64,000 nt of DNA, taken from contig JANQRT010000003.1 of assembly GCA_028284385.1 (NCBI GenBank), forward strand, positions 226,819-290,818. The letters are read 5' to 3'. Shown piece by piece: positions 18,001-24,391 of the stretch. This stretch comes from Opitutaceae bacterium. GTDB lineage: Bacteria > Verrucomicrobiota > Verrucomicrobiia > Opitutales > Opitutaceae. Numbering within the stretch: the stretch's first letter is position 1; every line of letters starts with the position of its first letter. Under the pieces are notes generated by a model. That model made no database searches. It was not told the origin of the DNA and worked only from the letters and a program-made list of their open reading frames with translations. The position numbers and the translations under genes are program-made.

Positions 18001-18321
18001 CGCCTGAAGGAGGGCGACACCTTGGGACAAGCCGTACGCCTCGCGGGAGCTCGCCGCTTCAGGCCCATTCTACTGACGTCGCTCACCACTTTCGCCGGTC
18101 TGCTTCCGCTGATGTTCGAGACCAGTCGCCAAGCGCGGTACATGATCCCCATGGCGATTTCCCTCGGCTGGGGGGTCCTCTTCGCCACCTTCATCACGCT
18201 GATATTGGTTCCGGTAAACAACCTGATTCTCGACGACCTGAAACGCGCCCTCCTGCGCTACTGGCGCTGGCAAATCAACGCCCCCGCCAAAGAGGCCGCC
18301 CCTCTACCGAAAGTATCCTGA
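15097..18321 (+). CDS. RND-family efflux pump, inner-membrane permease
   Basis: The 1074-aa protein belongs to the AcrB/HAE family. It starts with the first transmembrane helix (WFTRNGVAANLLMLGIVSVG) and the periplasmic porter domain (PGxTPAEVEE-like STPAEVEESIVMRIEEAV). The helix-4 proton-relay motif LGIVVDDAIVTGENVF lies around residue 395, and a second duplicated half follows from about 530, with LSGVVVNDSLIMVHFIN near residue 955. Size and order are those of proton-driven tripartite pumps that remove drugs, bile-like compounds or metabolites. In helix 4 both Asp residues of the relay are present, so it should be functional. It follows the adaptor gene in the same operon. No regulator is directly adjacent. 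Confidence 0.95.
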   Translation: MHKVIEWFTRNGVAANLLMLGIVSVGGYMALEKVVLREWPDYPSREIEISVSYRGSTPAEVEESIVMRIEEAVFDVQGIKEMQSRASEGSGTVSLEIEDGYDLSKTLAEVKDRIDGINTFPEEAERPRVNLENYAERLMAIVVAGDLNEFDLKRLGEDIREEISSLPSISLVNLKVARPYEIGIEVSEATLKRYGLTFDQIVAAVRNSSVNLSAGNIRTRAGDVLLRTSNQAYNFDDFAKIVILTREDGTRLTLNDIASINDGFDETPLISNYNGDRCVVIDVFRTGDQNLIELADEVKVYLDQAREDMLEGISLSYWSDDSERVKARLSTLASSALTGFFLVLVVLSLFLRPSLAFWVSLGIPVAFSGSFIVFYLWGVSLNLSTLFAFILVLGIVVDDAIVTGENVFSHMQKGDDPLTASIRGTQEVAVPVTFGIITTIVAFYPLQAMTGWSGNNLKQITYVVIPVLLFSLVESKLILPAHLKHCTHIGRSKSKRKKLNFFLRIQRLIADSLEKFVEKVYKPCLEVALNHRYLTLSLFVATLAIVWSLVLTNRIPSSNFPRIPSDQVTIRLSMPSGTLFAVTDDHIRRMESIALEYRDEVNRQYDKEIIRNVFATSGGQPMYRSWGSRPVGIAEQGEVVIELAPQEEHGENYGSRTATTELRKRIGPIQEAEEFSLGYLRGGDDQLSIRLTGPSFDDLRAASARIQDKLQEYDGLAEITDSFESAKSEFEIQLKPQAEHLGITTNSLARQVRQAFFGTEAQRIQRGRDDVRVMVRYPEEQRKSLATLDSMMIRTPAGTEVPFTTIAEIEPGKSLPSIRRVDRKRQLSVSATAARDDVDIDGIVAELETTFITTVVDDYPNMAYVRSGRAEQAEEDGRNIRFNTFVVIAGLYVLLAIPFRSYVKPFIVMAVIPFGIVGAVMGHVIMNWILVPLTGEGVTVNLYSRLGFLALSGVVVNDSLIMVHFINQRLKEGDTLGQAVRLAGARRFRPILLTSLTTFAGLLPLMFETSRQARYMIPMAISLGWGVLFATFITLILVPVNNLILDDLKRALLRYWRWQINAPAKEAAPLPKVS

Positions 18322-18623
18322 GCTACGTCGAAGGGCAAGCTCGCCACCAGCGAGAAAGCATGAAAATCAAGAAACGCTGCGCGACCCCAAAGGATTGAAA
18401 TGACCAAAACTTTAGTCTTACAGCATTTCAAATCATGCTACTGGCTAAGGCCAGCGTCCTGTTGCCGTGTAACGGCATCCAGCGAGGCACGAACGATGTT
18501 AAAACCCGCAACCTATCAACCAAGTCGCCTTTCAAATCGCATCCGCGTTAATCTGTGTTCATCCGCGGTTCCAAAACATTCCTTCCCCTTTCCACATTTC
18601 AAAATGTTTCTTCACTTCGTTCA
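18322..18623. other. Intergenic stretch with interspersed repeats
   Basis: No gene is supported. It contains an AATCAAGAAACGC repeat end at 18365, a hairpin module at 18441-18480, the phrase ATCCGCGTTAATCTGTG with TTCATCCGCGG (18541-18569), and the start of a CATCAAGTGTCGCTTCGCTC copy, which is shared in part with 26764 and 41011. Confidence 0.7.
18441..18480 (-). repeat. Hairpin-module repeat, two modules
   Basis: On the minus strand it reads GGA, stem TGCCGT, loop TAC, stem ACGGCA, linker ACAGGA, CG, then CTGGC-CTTA-GCCAG. The loop TAC and linker ACAGGA are the same as in the module at 37445-37463, whose stem is different (TGGCC/GGCCA). Confidence 0.6.
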
Positions 18624-18869
18624 TCAAGTGTCGCTTCGCTCGGTACACTCCAGCTCTTCAATCTTCTCAGGATCAGCCAACGCTAGGGCCCTGCGGGCGG
18701 TTTCCTGTGTCACATCGCCCTCGATCATGGCTTCCACCAAATGCCGGTAGGCTAGGGCTTCGTTCTTCCACAGGTGCAGCAGCTCAATGGTGTCCTCTAG
18801 CTTAGCTTCGATCTGAGAGATGCGAGTCTTAGAGTCCCCATTTACCATTTCAAATTCATCATTTAACAT
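18624..18869 (-). CDS. Small predicted coiled-coil protein
   Basis: The 81-aa frame contains an amphipathic run (SQIEAKLEDTIELLHLWKNE) and ends with ALADPEKIEELECTERSDT. The first residues (MLNDEFEMVNGD) are encoded by AT-rich sequence that looks non-coding, so a start at residue 8 (position 18848) is possible. It lies between repeat copies (a GTTAACATCG copy upstream at 18891 and a CGCTTCGCTCGG copy at its 3' end). I do not recognise a family. The helical composition supports a real protein, but the repeat setting and size argue for caution. Confidence 0.4.
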   Translation of the reverse strand: MLNDEFEMVNGDSKTRISQIEAKLEDTIELLHLWKNEALAYRHLVEAMIEGDVTQETARRALALADPEKIEELECTERSDT

Positions 18870-18934
18870 TTCTTATGGGTTTAGGAAGGTGTTAACATCG
18901 CCCGTCATAGCTGGTAGAGTGACGTTGGGCTAGA

Positions 18935-18977
18935 TCCGGCAACTGCCGGAACAGGATCCCGCATTCGCGGGAGCAGG
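18935..18977 (+). repeat. Hairpin-module repeat, two tandem modules
   Basis: The order is stem TCCGGCA, loop AC, stem TGCCGGA, linker ACAGGA, stem TCCCGC, loop ATTC, stem GCGGGA, then GCAGG. The second module is found again at 49374-49394, where it is followed by a different hairpin. Confidence 0.7.
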
Positions 18978-19026
18978 TTTGAGAGGTGGATGAGCCAAAT
19001 ATAGGCTAAATATTTATTCGGAAAAT

Positions 19027-19079
19027 ACGTAGTTCAGCTACGTGTTCGAATCAAGCCAAAAAACGTAGTATAACTACGT
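19027..19079 (+). promoter_or_regulatory. Two similar palindromes before the XRE regulator, likely operators
   Basis: ACGTAGT-TCA-GCTACGT (19027-19043, one mismatch) and ACGTAGT-ATA-ACTACGT (19063-19079, perfect 7-bp arms) are 36 bases apart start to start. The second overlaps the GTG start codon. TATAAC in its centre could be a -10 element. Autoregulation by the XRE protein would fit, because such proteins bind short palindromes as dimers. Confidence 0.6.
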
Positions 19080-19284
19080 GCTTAGGAAACAGCTTGGAGA
19101 ACAGATCGCGAAACTTCGCAAGGAAGCTGGGCTCACCCAAGAAGCCCTCGCCGAAGCGACGGACTACTCAGTCGAGTTCATCAGTCTCGTCGAACGCGGC
19201 ATCAACGCCCCTTCGATCGACGGCTGTGAACGGATCGCGAATGCCCTGAGCGTGCGTGCGAAAGAACTTTTCAATTTCAAGTAA
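19078..19284 (+). CDS. Small XRE-family helix-turn-helix regulator
   Basis: The 68-aa protein is essentially one Cro/cI-type HTH domain: QIAKLRKEAGLTQEALAEAT, then the recognition helix region SVEFISLVERGINAPSIDGC and a closing ANALSVRAKELFNF. The start is GTG and sits inside a palindrome; no Shine-Dalgarno is visible, so the transcript may be leaderless or the start may be different. Proteins of this size act as stand-alone repressors of accessory loci, including restriction-modification and other defence genes. It lies 231 bases upstream of the channel/TerB/ATPase/helicase operon in the same direction and is the only regulator close to it. Control of that operon is an inference. Confidence 0.82.
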   Translation: MLRKQLGEQIAKLRKEAGLTQEALAEATDYSVEFISLVERGINAPSIDGCERIANALSVRAKELFNFK

Positions 19285-19489
19285 GCAGTGACCTCTCAAG
19301 TATCGCTTCGCTGGACACCCATCCATTTGCACCAGTTGTAAAAGCAGAGCAATAGTCGTCCCTATTTCTTTCACTCTCGCGTCTCCCGTCTTCTGCCTTT
19401 CTTCGTCCACATCCTGACTAGCTGCTCTTAGGCATTCTCACTTCAGTTTTCTCAGGGAAAATAGGGTTGGCAAAAGTAAAAAAAATGTC

Positions 19490-19510
19490 AGGATAACCAT
19501 TGGTTATCCT
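19490..19510. promoter_or_regulatory. Perfect 21-bp palindrome before the channel/TerB operon
   Basis: AGGATAACCA-T-TGGTTATCCT has 10-bp perfect arms and ends five bases before the ATG at 19516. At the DNA level it could be an operator; in RNA it would be a strong hairpin at the ribosome-binding position. No Shine-Dalgarno is seen between it and the ATG. Confidence 0.75.
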
Positions 19511-19515
19511 CCTAA

Positions 19516-20232
19516 ATGAATACCTCAGCGATAGAAACTCCTGCAAAGGAGCAACCTCTATCGATGTCATCGATACGTAAAAGGCGGCATACGGCTTATC
19601 GAGTCTTCCTGCTTCTTCTAAGCATTTATGTGCTAACCGGGCTGGCCGTAGAGACCATAATGGATCTCCAAGATTCAACTCGAGAGATACTTCAAACTGT
19701 GGATCTAATCATCTGCTGCTTTTTTCTCTTGGATTTCTTTGGAAACGTTTGGGCTGCAGAAAAGAAAAAAGAATATCTTAAATGGGGTTGGATTGACCTT
19801 ATTTCGTCTATCCCAAGTTTGGATACGCTACGTTGGGGCCGCATTGCTCGACTAATTCGAATCCTTCGTTTTCTCCGTGGTCTTAAATCGATTAGGATCC
19901 TCCTTCTAGAATTCCGCCGCTACAAAAGTGAAGGGATTTTCCTCTTCTCCGTTTTCCTCACACTTTTAGTCTTCATGTATGGATCCTTGCTCATTCTCGA
20001 ATTCGAGAATGGCGTCGGTACTTCCATAACAACCGCTTCCGAGGCAATGTGGTGGACGTTCGTTAACATTCTCAATGGTAAGTCCAGTATCGATAATGTA
20101 ATCACAGAAGAAGCCCAATTTCTAACACTTGCACTTAATCGCTATGGTTTCTTCCTTTTTGCTGTGTATAATGCTTTGTTTATTGCCTGGCTGCTGAAGG
20201 CTCAAAAACACTTTTCTTTGTCTGATGCCTAG
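19516..20232 (+). CDS. Voltage-sensor ion-channel-like membrane protein with non-canonical filter
   Basis: The 238-aa protein follows the six-helix plan of the ion-transport family: S1 (about 29-48), S2 (60-78), S3 (88-100), an Arg-rich S4 (RWGRIARLIRILRFLRGLKS), S5 (143-163), a pore helix (EAMWWTFVNIL, about 177-187) and S6 (about 203-227). Known prokaryotic K+ channels carry TVGYG after the WWxxVT pore helix. Here NGKSSIDNVI stands in that place, so the selectivity filter is missing or replaced. It overlaps the TerB gene by eight bases and starts a four-gene operon with an ATPase and a helicase. A membrane effector or sensor role is inferred. Transport of ions is possible but K+ selectivity is not supported. 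Confidence 0.82.
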   Translation: MNTSAIETPAKEQPLSMSSIRKRRHTAYRVFLLLLSIYVLTGLAVETIMDLQDSTREILQTVDLIICCFFLLDFFGNVWAAEKKKEYLKWGWIDLISSIPSLDTLRWGRIARLIRILRFLRGLKSIRILLLEFRRYKSEGIFLFSVFLTLLVFMYGSLLILEFENGVGTSITTASEAMWWTFVNILNGKSSIDNVITEEAQFLTLALNRYGFFLFAVYNALFIAWLLKAQKHFSLSDA

Positions 20233-23032
20233 ACCAAGTTTTAATTTCATTAAACATACAGTCTGCCGTGCAGTGGCCTACACCTTCTTTTGTATACTGT
20301 CATGGCAATTTTGTTACAATCTCTTTGGTTCACAATCACTGGAACTGAAGGTTGGAGAGGAAATATACGTCTACGACGAGCAGAAGATTGAATTAGTTAA
20401 AGTCAGGCTAATCGGAATATCTCAAGATTCAATAAAGGTGCTAACTCTTGATAATAAGACGATAGAGATTCTCAAACCCGATCTAACTCTTGAAATCAGA
20501 GCACGACTTTATAGCACCCCCATTCCAACCAATGAAGAACCAACACCTGTTCAGAGTTCCGAAAGCCAAATAGACCGCCCTCAATCTACCAATACAGAAA
20601 CAGCCTCCAACTCTCCTATTAAGAAAGAAGAGATTGCTCATATCCCTACTCTTGATAAAAATATCCAAACGCCCCCATCGAGGGATGACAGAGCAACTGC
20701 TACACAATCCTCCCCTGATGATAGTGGAGGAGCTGCGTTTGTTCTTACCATAATTATTGTGGTCTTCATGAGCTACGGGATCTCAAAATATATGAAATCC
20801 CTATCCAAGCCTAACAATCAAAGATCTCGCAGAAATAGCTCCAAATCGAAAACTACTTTAGCTCCAACTGATTCAATCCACGGTAAAGTAACGGACGCCG
20901 CCTCTCTTCATAGGAACGCTGCCCCAAGAGGCTATCGCCCACATTCACGATCTTTAATTTGGATCCCTCCTAAACAATCATGCAGAGTCGGAAACTACGA
21001 TCTACAAGGTGGGATGATCTATACCAGCAAAGGGAGAGCCCGCGAAAACGAACCTTCCGCGATCAACATGAATCTTAAGGTTGCCACTCCCGACTACGAT
21101 CATGGCGATGAGCTTCCCTACTTTCCTTCCTACGAGAACCTATCTCCGACGCAACGGGGGAACTATTTAGACTGGCTTGCCAAAGAGAGGAAAGACGACC
21201 ACCCAGAGCTAAGAGAATTTGGATACATTTTCATTTTCATATACGGGATAGAAAGAAGGGTACTTATTGACGGAGACTACCATCAAGCGATCGGTGAAGA
21301 GATCGCCAGACTGATGTCAACCTACGCTCCCTACGGAAGGTCCAAATCATTATCGAACTATTGCTCACAACTCCTCCACCATTGGGCATGGAGAAAAGGT
21401 GGCGAGTCTTATTCAGAACTCTGGCCGTGGATACTAAGCTTGGAACATAGCCTCCTCGGAGAGGATGAGCTTAAACTGATATTGTACAATCTTGCATCAT
21501 CAGTCAAAAACGCCCCAGCTATGGTTGCGAAGGAAATCGCTTCCAAAGAGAATAACGCAAAGAGATCAACAATAGCCAGACGAGCTTTCAAGGATTTCAA
21601 CGCTTTATTCGATGAGCGTTTTAAGGAGGAGTTTCCAACTGGCCTACCACTTAGTCTTGGGAAAAGAACTGTAATTGCACGATACCTACCGGCCAGTGCT
21701 GAATTAAGATACGAAAGCGGATCCGATGAATCTCGATTTGCTTCTCGGGTTAAATACGTTGTCCTAAAACCGAATCACAAGAAAACCCTCGTCAACATAT
21801 GGAATAGTTGTTGTACGGATTTATCTGGATACGCACGAGCAAAAGATAGGTCAGGTGGTAGTAAGATTGACCTTCAAACTCTTATCGCTACACCTCGCGA
21901 ACTCTGGGCTGAGAAAACTAAGGCTTGGTCAAGATCTCTGAACGAACTGATTGATTCAGGAGCGAGAGATGAGGGGTCGATTTTCTTGCGCGTATCTGAC
22001 GTTTGCCAATTCTTCAAAATTCCAAAGCGCGAGAGGTACACAAGTGGACAGTCAAAACAAATTGCTCAGGGATTTGAAGCTTTAGGATGGGCCATGGAGC
22101 CAGATCCAAGAATTCATGGCATATCGTTGAGCGACAACAAAGAGATTGTTATATTTAAGATCAACTCTACCGACCCATGCCACAGAGAGTATTTGGGTTG
22201 GTGTGCGCTTATCCAACTTTCAATTACAGTGGCATTCGCGGATGGCAGCTTTGATGAATCTGAACAAGAAACGGTCTTTAGTTTGGTCGAAAACTGTGGA
22301 TTACCAGACTCAGAAATAACCCGACTACATGCGTGGAGTCGCTTGTTAGGAGGAGACCTATCTAACGCACCTGCAACAACAAGGAAAGTAGCGAAGGCTG
22401 TACCAAGAGAAGAAAGCCAAGCCGTCGGCCAAATGCTCTGCCACTTAGCTCAGACAGATGGAACAGTTACAAAAGGCGAAGAAAAAGAGTTAATTAAGAT
22501 CTTTCGTAATTTAGAGCTTTCAGACGATGTTATAGCACGGTTCAAAAAAGAACTAGAAGGATTTAAGGAAGCAAAAGTTGTTTCGGGTCAAAGTCCCACT
22601 CCTGGTGAGCCAATACCTCAGTTAGAGAAACAGCAGAAGGAGGCACTGTCCCTAAATCGGCAACGAATCGAAGAGCTCACAATAGAAACAAAGGCTGTCA
22701 TTGGCATACTAGCTGAAGCTATGGCTGATGCAGAGCATGACATAGTCGAAGAAGAAGCAGAAAGCGAAAGTGCGCAGGAGTATATCGATACAATTGACTC
22801 TCAATACGATGGTTTAGACACAAAGCTCGTCCCACTCCTAAACAGAATCATCGAGAGAGAATCTTGGAGCCGTAGTGACTTAGAGTTAGCCGCTAAAGAG
22901 CTTCACATTGTCCCAGGTGCGGCAATCGACTCTGTCAACGAATGGGCTGACGACGAGCTAGGAGATTTCCTATTAGACGGAGATGATCCTATTTACGTAA
23001 ATCTCGATATCATCCAAACATCATCCCTATGA
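20225..23032 (+). CDS. Membrane-anchored TerB-N/TerB/TerB-C protein
   Basis: The 935-aa protein begins with a transmembrane helix (about 13-34), a small beta-rich segment (36-95), a low-complexity linker and a second helix (170-187), followed by a Ser/Lys/Arg-rich stretch. The TerB-N domain follows (about 250-450: GGMIYTSKGRARENEPSAIN, FPSYENLSPTQRGNYLDWLA, FIFIYGIERRVLIDG). A TerB metal-binding-like helical domain comes at about 655-775 (VAFADGSFDESEQ, QTDGTVTKGEE) and a TerB-C domain at about 809-935. TerB-family proteins are linked to tellurite resistance and phage-stress responses. Most TerB-N/TerB-C proteins I know of are soluble; two membrane helices are unusual. It overlaps the channel gene by eight bases and the ATPase gene by four (ATGA), so the products are probably made together. 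Confidence 0.88.
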   Translation: MPRPSFNFIKHTVCRAVAYTFFCILSWQFCYNLFGSQSLELKVGEEIYVYDEQKIELVKVRLIGISQDSIKVLTLDNKTIEILKPDLTLEIRARLYSTPIPTNEEPTPVQSSESQIDRPQSTNTETASNSPIKKEEIAHIPTLDKNIQTPPSRDDRATATQSSPDDSGGAAFVLTIIIVVFMSYGISKYMKSLSKPNNQRSRRNSSKSKTTLAPTDSIHGKVTDAASLHRNAAPRGYRPHSRSLIWIPPKQSCRVGNYDLQGGMIYTSKGRARENEPSAINMNLKVATPDYDHGDELPYFPSYENLSPTQRGNYLDWLAKERKDDHPELREFGYIFIFIYGIERRVLIDGDYHQAIGEEIARLMSTYAPYGRSKSLSNYCSQLLHHWAWRKGGESYSELWPWILSLEHSLLGEDELKLILYNLASSVKNAPAMVAKEIASKENNAKRSTIARRAFKDFNALFDERFKEEFPTGLPLSLGKRTVIARYLPASAELRYESGSDESRFASRVKYVVLKPNHKKTLVNIWNSCCTDLSGYARAKDRSGGSKIDLQTLIATPRELWAEKTKAWSRSLNELIDSGARDEGSIFLRVSDVCQFFKIPKRERYTSGQSKQIAQGFEALGWAMEPDPRIHGISLSDNKEIVIFKINSTDPCHREYLGWCALIQLSITVAFADGSFDESEQETVFSLVENCGLPDSEITRLHAWSRLLGGDLSNAPATTRKVAKAVPREESQAVGQMLCHLAQTDGTVTKGEEKELIKIFRNLELSDDVIARFKKELEGFKEAKVVSGQSPTPGEPIPQLEKQQKEALSLNRQRIEELTIETKAVIGILAEAMADAEHDIVEEEAESESAQEYIDTIDSQYDGLDTKLVPLLNRIIERESWSRSDLELAAKELHIVPGAAIDSVNEWADDELGDFLLDGDDPIYVNLDIIQTSSL

Positions 23033-24381
23033 GCGACACCATAAAACCCATACGAATTAAAACGCGAGAACGCGACTCGGTCCTCCAATCTTTGCAAGCC
23101 GGTCTTGTGCCAAAAATCGGACTACATTTGATTCAAGTGGGTCGAAAACAGGAAGTAACTGCCTTGCTCAAAGATCTTGAGAGAATCGAAAACGGAGGTG
23201 CCGCATTTAGGTTCACAATAGGCAGATTTGGAAGTGGTAAGAGTTTTTTCCTGAATCTCATTAAGAATGTAGCTCTTCAAAAAAGACTGGTTGTCCTTTC
23301 CGCAGACATAACAATGGATAAGAGAATCCAGGCTACTGGGGGTCAAGCTAGAGCTCTATACTCTGAACTTGTCGGTAATCTCTCAACCAAAACCCAACCT
23401 CAAGGAGGTGGGCTAAGATCGCTGTGCGAGCGTTGGATTTCAGATATCCACCACAATGTGATGTCAAAGGGTGGCAATGAAGGCCAAGTCCATCAGCAAA
23501 TAAAATCAAATTTAAGAGACTTATCGGACTTAGTCGGTGGCTATGCATTCACATCCGTTCTTAGCAAGTTCTACGAAGGCTATATTCAAAATGACGATAC
23601 ACTGCAATCCTCTGCGATTCGCTGGCTAAGAGGCGAATATGCGACCAAGACCGAAGCCAGACAGGATCTGGGTGTCAGAGAAATCGTGGATGACCACAAT
23701 ATCTATCCCATGTTAAAACTATTAGCGACATTCGTAAGAATGGCAGGGTACACTGGACTCTATGTGTGTATGGATGAAATGGTTGTACTGTCACATCGCT
23801 TACCGAGTTCTCGGGCAAGACAAGCCAACTACGAAGCCCTATTGACCATTATTAATGACTGTCTACAGGGAAACGCAAGTGGCATTGGATTTCTGCTAGC
23901 CGGAACCGACGAGTTTCTTGAGGACAAGAGAAGAGGATTGTTTAGCTACGAAGCGCTTCGATCCAGATTATGCGACAACAGTTTCGCCACAGAGAGTTTA
24001 GTAGATTTATCGGGACCAGTCCTACGACTGCCAAATCTCACAGCCGAAGATTTGTTTGTTCTTCTTTCAAATGTCGCAAATGTGCACGCATCAGGAAAAC
24101 CAGAGAACCTTATCGTCGACAGTGAAGCTATTGAAGCTGTGCTTCACAAAGCAAACGAGACTCTAGGAGCAGAGTTCTATAAAACGCCTAGAGATGTTGT
24201 GAGAGCATTCGTCGGACTTTTAAATATTCTAGAACAAAATCCGGATACAAATTGGAAAGAAGTCATCGGAACAGATTTCATACAGAAACCTGCCTATCCC
24301 ATTTCCGCTGAAGAAGACTTAGTACCCAATTCTTTAAGTCCTGGAGATACCGATGAAGATCTAGCCAGCTTTCGACTTTAA
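23029..24381 (+). CDS. BrxD-like P-loop ATPase (DUF2791 type)
   Basis: The 450-aa protein starts with the family pattern VLQSLQAGLVPKIGLHLIQVG followed by RFTIGRFGSGKSFFLNLIKN, where GRFGSGKS (about 65-72) is Walker A. Walker B is GLYVCMDEM (about 243-251), and LLAGTDEFLEDKRRGLFSYE near residue 290 is the sensor region. The family includes BrxD of BREX type 2 and ATPases found beside TerB-N/TerB-C proteins and Lhr-like helicases. It probably loads or drives a DNA-processing complex. Start and stop overlap or nearly touch the neighbours (four-base overlap upstream, 10-base gap downstream), so it is part of the operon. Confidence 0.85.
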   Translation: MSDTIKPIRIKTRERDSVLQSLQAGLVPKIGLHLIQVGRKQEVTALLKDLERIENGGAAFRFTIGRFGSGKSFFLNLIKNVALQKRLVVLSADITMDKRIQATGGQARALYSELVGNLSTKTQPQGGGLRSLCERWISDIHHNVMSKGGNEGQVHQQIKSNLRDLSDLVGGYAFTSVLSKFYEGYIQNDDTLQSSAIRWLRGEYATKTEARQDLGVREIVDDHNIYPMLKLLATFVRMAGYTGLYVCMDEMVVLSHRLPSSRARQANYEALLTIINDCLQGNASGIGFLLAGTDEFLEDKRRGLFSYEALRSRLCDNSFATESLVDLSGPVLRLPNLTAEDLFVLLSNVANVHASGKPENLIVDSEAIEAVLHKANETLGAEFYKTPRDVVRAFVGLLNILEQNPDTNWKEVIGTDFIQKPAYPISAEEDLVPNSLSPGDTDEDLASFRL

Positions 24382-24391
24382 CGCAGAATAG

